The notes under the pieces: model-generated
Seen by the model: only the letters and a program-made list of their open reading frames with translations
What the model was told of the DNA's origin: nothing
The model's database searches: none
Program-made: the position numbers and the translations under genes
In this document: positions 7,978-15,025 of the stretch, piece by piece
How the letters are laid out: each line of letters starts with the position of its first letter
How positions within the stretch are numbered: position 1 is the first letter of the stretch
Assembly: GCF_000708045.1 (NCBI RefSeq)
Contig: NZ_ANIE01000001.1
Span: 124,001-188,000, forward strand
Length of the DNA stretch: 64,000 bases
Direction of reading: 5' to 3'
Origin: Marinobacter nitratireducens
Lineage (GTDB): Bacteria > Pseudomonadota > Gammaproteobacteria > Pseudomonadales > Oleiphilaceae

Positions 7978-8757
7978 TCAGCGTTGGGGATTGTTATCCG
8001 TAATGGTCTTCTGCGCCTTCTGCTTCAGGATTGCACCGAGCTGACACCATTGGGCATCGTTTTGCGGCGTAAGCGGGGCGAGTTCCTCTGCGAAGCGCTC
8101 AGACAATGGCCCCCACGAGGCCTTGACCGGCAATACTTCTTCGCCCAGCGGCACACGACCGTCCTGGCATGCCGTTGCTTCCAGCGCACGAAGGTTGCTC
8201 GCCAGTTGCCCAAATAGTTGTGCGGTCTGGTCAATCGGCGACGCGGTGCTTTCTTCACCCTCGTACACCTCCCAAAATGCCTGCCAGGCGGAGAGCGGCA
8301 CGACTTGGACTATGTCCGCATAATCAGGTGCCGATGCGACGTTGACCGGGGCGCGCATTTCCCGTTTCGCTGCAAGCTCCAGTTGTGGCTCTGGCTCTTT
8401 GTTCGGCCAGAGCAGCACCGCTGCCAGGGCCACGCTGGCAACCGCACCAATCCCGCCGAACGACCATCCGAGTTTCACTTTTGAGCGGCCAACGGCAGGC
8501 TGACTCGCCTGAGCCGCCCGCACCGCCAGCCATTGCTGGCGCAGCATCGGGTTGCTGGACAACACCTCTTTAACCACCGTCTTCTGCTTGGCAGTCAGGC
8601 GTTCGTCGACAAATGCCGCCAGGACAGCGTCCTCACTCTCGAAATCAGTGAACAGGGGATGGCCCAGCAACTCTGTAGACTGTTGCTGTAGCAGGGCCTG
8701 AATCACGGTTTTTTCTGTGCTATTGGCCAAACTCTGCCTCCATGTCGATCGCCTCAT
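7978..8757 (-). CDS. single-span membrane protein, putative anti-sigma factor
   Basis: The 259-residue product has a cytoplasmic N-terminal part of about 100 residues with helices (SEDAVLAAFVDERLTAKQKT), one membrane segment (GGIGAVASVALAAVLLW, about residues 103-120) and a periplasmic part of about 140 residues. The start overlaps the end of the upstream sigma gene by 38 nt. Such overlap and topology are typical of anti-sigma factors, but there is no zinc-binding HxxxCxxC motif. The role is therefore inferred from position and topology. It lies between the sigma factor and the VWA lipoprotein gene. Confidence 0.65.
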   Translation of the reverse strand: MRRSTWRQSLANSTEKTVIQALLQQQSTELLGHPLFTDFESEDAVLAAFVDERLTAKQKTVVKEVLSSNPMLRQQWLAVRAAQASQPAVGRSKVKLGWSFGGIGAVASVALAAVLLWPNKEPEPQLELAAKREMRAPVNVASAPDYADIVQVVPLSAWQAFWEVYEGEESTASPIDQTAQLFGQLASNLRALEATACQDGRVPLGEEVLPVKASWGPLSERFAEELAPLTPQNDAQWCQLGAILKQKAQKTITDNNPQR

Positions 8758-9586
8758 CGACCCCCATTTGCTTCAGGCAGGTCTGAAGCTCGACACGAAT
8801 ACGTTGCAAGCGGCGCTGTACCGTCGCGGCGCTGAGATCGAGAAGCTCCGCGATCCTGCGGCTGGATAGGCCATCTTCATAGCTCAGCGAAAGCAGTAGA
8901 CGGTCATTTTCACTCAGAGAAAGCCGAGTGTTGATCGAGTCGAGCGCTTCTTCAGCATTAGACGGACACACCGCATCCGATGCGTCAGCCTGGCCAAGCA
9001 ACTGGCCCAACACTTCCAGCGCCTTGCTCCGTTGCGTATTACGGAGAATGGCGGTGAGACTGCTCCCGTGATCGTCGGGTAGCTGTGCCAAGCCCAGCTC
9101 GGTGGTGCAACATTCGGAGAAACCGGGTTCTCCGCAACGGGGAATCTTCTGCTTGATAGTGCGGATAGCCTGTTCAATCAGGCCGTCCTGAAAGTCTATC
9201 GCCAAGCGGTTTTTGATGGCGTCCGGCCATTGGCGCTCCAGGCACAGCATGTGCCAAAGCTTTACCCAGGCATGCCCAAGCTCCTGCAACCAGGCGGGTG
9301 GACGCGGGCGACCGAAACGGCGGCGGGCGAAATCCTCCATGGCGCGGCTGGCAATGGAATAGGCAAACGTAGAAGGCTGACTTTTCCCGGTGAAGCTCTG
9401 CAGGCACTGCCAGTGATTCTCACTGAGCGCCTCAATCATCGCCGTTACGGCTTCTTCTTTCAGCGCAGGCTGCACAAAACGCTTCGCCGCCATGCGCTCC
9501 AGTCCCGCCATGAAAACAGGATCAAAGACCACCGAAGGCCAGTCGATCGAAGACCCGGGCTCAGTACTGGATGCCATGCCAACCAT
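8720..9586 (-). CDS. sigma-70 family (ECF-like) RNA polymerase sigma factor
   Basis: The 288-residue product has a region 2-like helix set at about residues 40-95 (QPSTFAYSIASRAMEDFARR, with the aromatic -10 recognition residues) and a clear region 4 at the C-terminus (SENDRLLLSLSYEDGLSSRR then IAELLDLSAATVQRRLQRIR, a helix-turn-helix). It is longer than a normal ECF factor because of an insert of roughly 100 residues between the two regions. The start is uncertain (ATG at 9586 or 9577), with no strong ribosome site. It heads a unit with a membrane protein and a YfbK-type VWA lipoprotein, an arrangement I know from related proteobacteria. Confidence 0.82.
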   Translation of the reverse strand: MVGMASSTEPGSSIDWPSVVFDPVFMAGLERMAAKRFVQPALKEEAVTAMIEALSENHWQCLQSFTGKSQPSTFAYSIASRAMEDFARRRFGRPRPPAWLQELGHAWVKLWHMLCLERQWPDAIKNRLAIDFQDGLIEQAIRTIKQKIPRCGEPGFSECCTTELGLAQLPDDHGSSLTAILRNTQRSKALEVLGQLLGQADASDAVCPSNAEEALDSINTRLSLSENDRLLLSLSYEDGLSSRRIAELLDLSAATVQRRLQRIRVELQTCLKQMGVDEAIDMEAEFGQ

Positions 9587-9696
9587 TTGAATTTGTTGTG
9601 GGTTGGGACCAGTTTTAACGCAATCGCGGAGAGACTTCCAGTGACGAGTTCTTTGGCTGGAGTTTGAAGAAGGAACGAATGGCTCACTTTTATTCC

Positions 9697-9730
9697 ACCC
9701 AATATGGGTATATTATTTCCCAAATTGGGT
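9697..9730. promoter_or_regulatory. double operator upstream of the winged-helix MNT gene
   Basis: Two 13-bp dyads, ACCCAATATGGGT (9697-9709) and TCCCAAATTGGGT (9718-9730), have starts 21 bp apart, so they lie on the same face of the helix. A TATATT candidate -10 (9709-9714) lies between them, which fits repression. The same pair of dyads with the same 21-bp spacing recurs just downstream of the operon at 10785-10818. The first protein of the operon has a winged helix, so autoregulation is the simplest reading. Confidence 0.7.
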
Positions 9731-9752
9731 AAAATTGAGCCTCAGCAATATC

Positions 9753-10361
9753 ATGCCACCTAGTAAAGACTGCCCCGCCCCGAACATGAGTATCGCAGAC
9801 GCCCTGTTTTCGCTCTCCCGCCAACAGGTCCTGAAGCTTCTTTATTCCCAACCGGAACATGAGTTCTCTATTGGTGAGCTCATTGAAAAAGCAGGCGTGG
9901 GTACAGGGGCCGTCCAGAGAGAAATCAATCGATTAGTTGAGTGCGGATTAGTCATACTGAAACGTCATGGTCGGCAGAAACGATACAGCACCAACACGCA
10001 TTCGCCGGTCTACCACGAACTGCGCTCTCTGGTCGTTAAAACTTTAGGGCCGCAAGAGGCTATACGGCGCGCAATGGAACCGATGGAAAGTGCCCTGAAG
10101 CTTGCGCTCTTGTATGGTTCCTTCGCAAAGCAAACAGATCATGCAGACAGTGATATCGACCTGATGCTGGTTTCAGATTCGCTTACACTTGAAGATGTTT
10201 TTGAAGCATTAGAACCTGTAGAAAAAGAACTCAGCCGCCCGATCAATCCAACACTTTACACTACTGAGGAATTTCACCAACGGCGAGCCCAAGGCAACCC
10301 GTTCATCAGGAAGGTCCTGGAAGGGCCGTATGTTCTACTGAAAGGAAGCATTGATGGATAA
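9753..10361 (+). CDS. winged-helix DNA-binding / nucleotidyltransferase (MNT) fusion
   Basis: The product (202 residues from ATG 9753; 191 from ATG 9786; a TTG at 9735 is less likely) has an N-terminal winged helix (FSIGELIEKAGVGTGAVQRE, then a wing ending HGRQKRYSTN). A minimal nucleotidyltransferase domain follows with GSFAK (G122-S123) and SDIDLML (D134 and D136), the pol-beta metal-binding signature. No ribosome site is visible at any start. The next frame overlaps by 8 nt and encodes a HEPN-like helical partner. MNT/HEPN pairs include type VII toxin-antitoxin systems in which MNT modifies the HEPN partner. The fused DNA-binding domain suggests that the protein also binds the flanking operators. 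Function beyond this is inference. Confidence 0.82.
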   Translation: MPPSKDCPAPNMSIADALFSLSRQQVLKLLYSQPEHEFSIGELIEKAGVGTGAVQREINRLVECGLVILKRHGRQKRYSTNTHSPVYHELRSLVVKTLGPQEAIRRAMEPMESALKLALLYGSFAKQTDHADSDIDLMLVSDSLTLEDVFEALEPVEKELSRPINPTLYTTEEFHQRRAQGNPFIRKVLEGPYVLLKGSIDG

Positions 10362-10767
10362 AAAAGCTCTCGACAACCTGGTGCAGATACGAAAGCTGAA
10401 GTTGGAACCCCCCGACCCTTCAGAAGTTCAGGGTCTCATAAAGTCAGGAAGAGCAAGGTTGCAGGATGCAAAGCTAGAGTCCTTAAGCCCCGAAAGCCGC
10501 TTTGACCTGGCTTACAACGCAGCCCATGCCCTTTCTTTGGCAGCATTGCGCCAGTGTGGCTATCGCTCAGACAACCGTTATCTGGTTTTCCAGTGCCTTA
10601 AACATACTCTTGGACTACCCCCTCAAAAATGGCGCGTTCTGGATCAGGCTCACCGAAAGAGGAATCTGGCGGAGTATGAGGGATTCATTGATGTCGACGA
10701 AAGCTTGTTGAGTAGCCTTATCCGGGTGACGGATGAGATAAACGCACTGGTCGAAGCTATGCCCTGA
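10354..10767 (+). CDS. HEPN-like partner of the MNT protein
   Basis: The 137-residue product (ATG 10354, AAAGGA upstream, overlapping the MNT gene by 8 nt) is all helical. It has the HEPN-like pattern SPESRFDLAYNAAHALSLAA in the first half and HRKRNLAEYEG in the second. Classical RNase HEPN toxins carry R-x4-6-H; here the arginine-rich motif ends in Tyr-Glu with no His at the usual place, so nuclease activity is not supported by sequence. It may be a non-catalytic binding partner. The operon ends 12 nt before an operator-like 17-bp inverted repeat. Confidence 0.7.
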   Translation: MDKKALDNLVQIRKLKLEPPDPSEVQGLIKSGRARLQDAKLESLSPESRFDLAYNAAHALSLAALRQCGYRSDNRYLVFQCLKHTLGLPPQKWRVLDQAHRKRNLAEYEGFIDVDESLLSSLIRVTDEINALVEAMP

Positions 10768-10779
10768 CGAAAATTCGAA

Positions 10780-10823
10780 CAAATACCCAATTTGGGAATT
10801 ATTTTGCCCAAATTGGGTATTTG
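10780..10823. repeat. 17-bp inverted repeat containing a copy of the upstream double operator
   Basis: CAAATACCCAATTTGGG (10780-10796) and its perfect reverse complement (10807-10823) are separated by 10 bp. Each arm holds a CCCAAWTTGGG-type dyad, and the two dyads are 21 bp apart as at 9697-9730. The stem could in principle act as a transcription terminator for the HEPN gene, but it is AT-rich and lacks a clean U-run. Its match to the upstream operator favours a protein-binding site. Confidence 0.7.
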
Positions 10824-10834
10824 TGCGCCAAGAG

Positions 10835-11431
10835 CTACCAACCACTCTTTGGAATGCCATGCTGCTCAAGAAACTCCCCATTTTCCTCAAGGTAGTTCTG
10901 AGTATTGACCGAGTAGATCTCCGGATCACGATCCAATTCATTCGCCTGAAAGCGAGCCAGTTCGACTTCGTTACCTACCTGGCCCATCATCCAGACGACA
11001 ATTTCCCCGCCTGGCGCCAATCCAAATGTCAGAAAATTTCTCGGACGATAAACAGTTCCGTATAACTGCGTTTTCTGTGGAGCCAACTCTTTCATGCGCT
11101 CTTTCCAATGTTCAGGAATTGCAATTAAGCGTTGATAGAACTTCTGCTCAGCAAAAGAGAACCATTGGATAGCGATAAAGTTCGGGTATGGCTCCATCCT
11201 GCCTGACACCCCCGCAGGGCCGTGCGGCCCTTTCCAACAACAGCTCATATAGCCTGCCGGGTGATACCAGTGCCGCACGCCAGAACGTTCGAATTCGAGG
11301 TGCTCTACCCAGATGCTGTAATGCTTTGGCGTCGCCAGGGTAAAGTACCATATAGTTTCTTCCTCGCTTGGCGCTGAAGTACTGCATGCCGAAAGCAGTA
11401 TGGTAATCGCCAGCACTAACCCTTTAATCAT
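10835..11431 (-). CDS. DUF2931-type lipoprotein, putative effector immunity protein (copy C)
   Basis: The 198-residue product has a lipoprotein signal (MIKGLVLAITILLSACSTSA, lipobox LSAC). The mature domain holds conserved aromatic motifs (WVEHLEFERSGVRHWYHPAG, CCWKGP, AIQWFSFAEQKFYQRL, FGLAPGGEIVVWM) and ends HGIPKSGW. It is the third of three tandem paralogues behind the phospholipase gene at 12905-14911. In the C-terminal half it matches copy A (12302-12901) almost residue for residue (ELDRDPEIYSVNT) and copy B much less. DUF2931 proteins commonly sit beside lipase effectors, so immunity in the periplasm is likely, but this is inferred. Confidence 0.8.
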   Translation of the reverse strand: MIKGLVLAITILLSACSTSAPSEEETIWYFTLATPKHYSIWVEHLEFERSGVRHWYHPAGYMSCCWKGPHGPAGVSGRMEPYPNFIAIQWFSFAEQKFYQRLIAIPEHWKERMKELAPQKTQLYGTVYRPRNFLTFGLAPGGEIVVWMMGQVGNEVELARFQANELDRDPEIYSVNTQNYLEENGEFLEQHGIPKSGW

Positions 11432-11529
11432 CGCAATGCCCTATTACGGTCTGTGACCAATATGAACAACCCGCTCTTACATTGGATACGTCAGGGGTGG
11501 ATGCGGCATACGTACTCCTATCCTAAGGG

Positions 11530-12129
11530 TTACCAGCCGGTCAGGGGAATTCCGTGTTTTTCAAGATAAGCACCATTCTCCTCCAGGTACTCCTTTGTAC
11601 TATTGCGGTATATAGCCGGACTACGCTCAATCTTGTTGGCTTGAAAGCGTGCGAGCTCTACCTCGTTGCCGATTTGATTTTTCATCCAGACTACAATTTC
11701 TCCGCCCGGAGCCAAGCCGAAGGCCAGGATGTACCGCGGCCTCATGCGAACGTCAACGTGTGTGACCATAGGCGCAAGCGCACGCATTTTCTCTTTCCAT
11801 TCAGGAGGGATCTCTATCAACCGCTGGTAAAACACCTGCTCCGCGAACGAAAACCACTGGATGGCCACAAAATTGGGAAAAGGCTCCATGCGTCCCAGAA
11901 CACCCGTAGGCCCATTCGGGCCTTTCCAGCAACACCCCATGTAGCCAACCGGGTGCCACCAATGACGAACGCCAGATAGTTCAAACTCAAGGTGCTCTAC
12001 CCAAACATCGTAATGTTTCGGTGTGGCAACCTGGAATCTCCACGTTACCTCGTCAACCTGTTGATAAACCGTGCTGCAGGCTGTTGCAGAAAGAAGTAAA
12101 GCTATTGCCAAATATTTTTGGATCATCAT
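11530..12129 (-). CDS. DUF2931-type lipoprotein, putative effector immunity protein (copy B)
   Basis: The 199-residue product has a lipoprotein-like signal (IALLLSATACSTVYQQ) and the same motif order as its two neighbours: VEHLEFELSGVRHWWHPVGY, CCWKGPNGPTG, AIQWFSFAEQVFYQRLIEIP, FGLAPGGEIVVWMKNQIGNE and a terminal GIPLTGW. It is the most divergent of the three: DPEIYSVNT is replaced by SPAIYRNST and the region around residues 120-135 differs. It may therefore recognise a different toxin variant. The ribosome site is weak. It lies 98 bp upstream of copy C and 172 bp downstream of copy A. Confidence 0.8.
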   Translation of the reverse strand: MMIQKYLAIALLLSATACSTVYQQVDEVTWRFQVATPKHYDVWVEHLEFELSGVRHWWHPVGYMGCCWKGPNGPTGVLGRMEPFPNFVAIQWFSFAEQVFYQRLIEIPPEWKEKMRALAPMVTHVDVRMRPRYILAFGLAPGGEIVVWMKNQIGNEVELARFQANKIERSPAIYRNSTKEYLEENGAYLEKHGIPLTGW

Positions 12130-12301
12130 GATCTATTGCATCTTTTTATTGGAAAGCAATTTCCGCTCCCGAGACAGCGTAGAACGCATCGGATGTAACT
12201 CTGTGAATGGAAATTCCCAAGATGTTTGGGATTCGCCAATCAAAAGTTCGAAGAGGTTTTAATGATCTTAATGGTGCAGAGATTTCTGGCGTAGAGACCT
12301 A

Positions 12302-12901
12302 CTACCAGCCTGTCGTGGGAATCCCATGCTGCTTCAGATATTCCCCATGCTGCTCGCGATAGTCTTCGGTATTGACTGAATAGATCTCTGGATCACGATC
12401 CAGTTCGTTCGCCTTAAAGCGAGCCAGTTCGACTTCATTGCCTATCTGGCTCATCATCCAGACAACAATTTCCCCACCTGGTGCCAAGCCAAATGTCAGC
12501 GTATCTCTCGGCGTCATCCGCATCCGTTTGGGAGTGTATGACGGCGCCAACTCTTTCATCCTCTCCTTCCACTCTGATGGAATTTCGATCAGCCGCTGAT
12601 AGAACTTCTGCTCCGAAAACGAGAACCACTGGATGGCCACAAAGTTTGGGAAGGGTTCCATAAAGCCGGAAACACCAGATGGTCCACTTGGGCCTTTCCA
12701 GCAACAGCTCATGTATCCCGCAGGGTGATACCAGCGCCGCACGCCAGATCGTTCGAACTGGAGGTGCTCTACCCAAATGTCGTAATGCTCAGGCGTTGCA
12801 AGCTGAAAGTACCAGGTAATTTTTTCCTCTGATCCTGAGAGCGAGCTACACGAACATAGAAATATTGCTAGCCAGATCATTAATCCCTTAATTTTCAGCA
12901 T
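12302..12901 (-). CDS. DUF2931-type lipoprotein, cognate immunity candidate (copy A)
   Basis: The 199-residue product starts at the ATG at 12901, three nucleotides after the effector stop codon (an in-frame GTG at 12904 is also possible). This tight spacing makes it the best candidate for the cognate immunity protein of the effector. It has a lipoprotein signal (LMIWLAIFLCSCSS) and the shared domain motifs VEHLQFERSGVRRWYHPAG, CCWKGPSGPSG, IQWFSFSEQKFYQRLIEIPS and a terminal GIPTTGW. The lipoprotein signal would place it in the periplasm, where a Tle1-type phospholipase acts. Confidence 0.82.
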   Translation of the reverse strand: MLKIKGLMIWLAIFLCSCSSLSGSEEKITWYFQLATPEHYDIWVEHLQFERSGVRRWYHPAGYMSCCWKGPSGPSGVSGFMEPFPNFVAIQWFSFSEQKFYQRLIEIPSEWKERMKELAPSYTPKRMRMTPRDTLTFGLAPGGEIVVWMMSQIGNEVELARFKANELDRDPEIYSVNTEDYREQHGEYLKQHGIPTTGW

Positions 12902-12904
12902 CAC

Positions 12905-14911
12905 TCATGAACTCTCGGCATTAAAATGTATGAGCCTAGCGCGAGATGCACTAGGTCGTAATGGGTGTAGGAACTCATCGAAAGGGTATTCTGACGAGAA
13001 GGGGGTACCACTAATTAAACCTTCCAATAGATTGTAGTTATCCGAATGGTGCAGATAACGCTGCCGGATATACGCCAGCTCTTGATCACCAACTCTTGGT
13101 TCGTCCTCGCCGTTGGTAATATCTTTTAGCAAAGAATCAAAAATCGCCTCCAGATCACCCGGTAAACTCATATCACGGCGATTCGGAATAGGTTTCAGGG
13201 GGACACCAGCCGATCTCGCTAGCCTGTGCATAACCCTTAGGCTTACGTGAGAGTATTCGCCCTTTAACAAACGCCTCATCCGCAGGTAAAGATCTACTCT
13301 CCCATCCGGCAACGGATGTTCATTCGATTCTTGATCAATCCTTAGGGAAGCGGATCTCCCATCATCGAGCTTTAAACTATGACGCCCAACCCATCCTTCA
13401 GAATCGATAGTCGACCTCAAAGCCTTAAGAACGTCCCATTCAGGCGTTTGCTTGGGCCATCTGACCATCGAACCTTTCACAGTCAGTTTTGGATGGAGTA
13501 GGAGTTCCTCTACGATCTGCTCGGGGTAACCGCCTCCAATATCTGAGTGTGCCCCAGGTAACTCGATCTCACGAAAGTTGTCGGCAATATCGTTACCAGA
13601 CAGCTTGATGCTATTCAAAGAGAAATTTGCCCTTTTCTCATCTTTTGCTACCAAGTGAACCGCCTGAACAACCTTGTGCGGATTAACATAAAGTTTCAGG
13701 GGACTGTTGCGATCATTTCCTGGGGATAGATCCAGTCTTGTCGGATTAACAACCCCTGCTACAGTGTCGAACAGACCTAGAAATCGGACGGTCACTCTAT
13801 CTGGCCATTTAATGTCATGGTCAAGCATGGCTTTGGCCATTTCCCCGTCTTTTCCTTTCAGGATCTGATTGCTCGCATGGCGGGCAGCAGCAGCTCCCCG
13901 ACTAAATCCAAAAAGGTCTACAGAGATACTTTGTATCTTTGAATTCCCAACGTCTCGCGCAATCGTTCGCGCAGCTTTCTTGAATAACCGCTCAACCTGA
14001 GCGATCACTCCGGTATCGCCGAGCCCTGTTGCCATTCCTATAACCGAATCACTTTCCCCACTCTGAGTCCCTGCACCAGGCTCGTATTCCCTGACAAACC
14101 TCGTTCTTGCATTTTTATCTCTCTGCTCACCTTCTCTATACAAATCAAACAACTTGATCACATTTGTAGGCGCATTGGCATAACTGTCACCCAGCTCCAA
14201 GGCCAAACGATCACGACACGCCTCGATATCCGCTGGGGCGACCTTATCGGGATCAAGGCATCGTTTGGCTTTTTCCCGGAATTCCACAATGTTGTCGTAG
14301 TTATTCAGCGTCCCATCGGTAAACAACCCGAGAACAACATGGACGCCCTCACTGTCGTCAGGCTCAGATTCGTCACTGGCAGTGGCCGCAATGGGCAGCA
14401 CACTCGCGGCAGCCCCCAGAGGCAGGGATAGTTTGTGGTCAGTGGGGTCGGCGTGCTGGCCAGGATTTGGAGTTGTCTCGTCTGGGTTGGATCGTTCACC
14501 TCCTCCCGGGCTGCGAATTCGGTCTATATCCGCAGGAGTGACGCTCTTCCGGTTCAGTGTCTCGACCGTCCTCTCAAGTCCCGGAATAGATTCACCGAAC
14601 AGTGCACACCGCCAGCCGCCACTCGATTTACCTGACCTGTCTTGCCAGACAACCGCAGGGCTTCTGGGAGTATCACTGCCGATACCGGAATAGATAAGAC
14701 AGAGTTCTCCCGAGGCGAGCTTGTCTAGTAAGCGCGGATATTCGCTGTTTTTTGTTCCCGAACCGAATCCCGGAATTGAATAGAAGAACAGCGATGCCCG
14801 GGGTGAATGGGGACTGGAGAGCGCCTTGCGAACCGTTTCAGCGGCAACACGAGGGCTTTCAATCAGACGCAGTTCCTCTGGCCTGATATCAAAGAAGTGT
14901 TTGATAAACAT
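12905..14911 (-). CDS. Tle1-type (DUF2235) phospholipase, putative type VI secretion effector
   Basis: The 668-residue product has a DUF2235 alpha/beta-hydrolase domain starting at about residue 195 (LGLFTDGTLNN). It shows the nucleophile elbow GFSRG (Ser337), LFDTVAGV (Asp382) and ELPGAHSDIGGGY (His455), a complete Ser-Asp-His triad in the usual order. The first 190 residues have no recognised domain, no signal peptide and a low-complexity linker (about residues 130-185), consistent with loading on a secretion apparatus. Tle1 enzymes cut membrane phospholipids in rival bacteria after delivery by a type VI system. No VgrG, PAAR, Hcp or other T6SS gene is in the window, so this is an orphan module. 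The ATG at 14911 has AGGGAA upstream. Confidence 0.85.
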   Translation of the reverse strand: MFIKHFFDIRPEELRLIESPRVAAETVRKALSSPHSPRASLFFYSIPGFGSGTKNSEYPRLLDKLASGELCLIYSGIGSDTPRSPAVVWQDRSGKSSGGWRCALFGESIPGLERTVETLNRKSVTPADIDRIRSPGGGERSNPDETTPNPGQHADPTDHKLSLPLGAAASVLPIAATASDESEPDDSEGVHVVLGLFTDGTLNNYDNIVEFREKAKRCLDPDKVAPADIEACRDRLALELGDSYANAPTNVIKLFDLYREGEQRDKNARTRFVREYEPGAGTQSGESDSVIGMATGLGDTGVIAQVERLFKKAARTIARDVGNSKIQSISVDLFGFSRGAAAARHASNQILKGKDGEMAKAMLDHDIKWPDRVTVRFLGLFDTVAGVVNPTRLDLSPGNDRNSPLKLYVNPHKVVQAVHLVAKDEKRANFSLNSIKLSGNDIADNFREIELPGAHSDIGGGYPEQIVEELLLHPKLTVKGSMVRWPKQTPEWDVLKALRSTIDSEGWVGRHSLKLDDGRSASLRIDQESNEHPLPDGRVDLYLRMRRLLKGEYSHVSLRVMHRLARSAGVPLKPIPNRRDMSLPGDLEAIFDSLLKDITNGEDEPRVGDQELAYIRQRYLHHSDNYNLLEGLISGTPFSSEYPFDEFLHPLRPSASRARLIHFNAESS

Positions 14912-15025
14912 AACGTTCCCTGTTTACTGGAAGCAACCCGTCCTGGGTTGCTGTCGCTCGACACACCGGCTCCGTGGCATGTCGAGCTTGGAACGTTATG
15001 TCACAATGCGGTCACATTCAAGCGC

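Noticed and set aside
10780..10823. Interpretation of the 17-bp inverted repeat only as a transcription terminator
   Set aside because: It lacks a GC-rich stem and U-run and copies the spacing and sequence of the operator at 9697-9730.
10835..14911. Complete type VI secretion locus
   Set aside because: Only an effector and immunity-like genes are present; no VgrG, Hcp, PAAR, sheath or baseplate gene is in the window.
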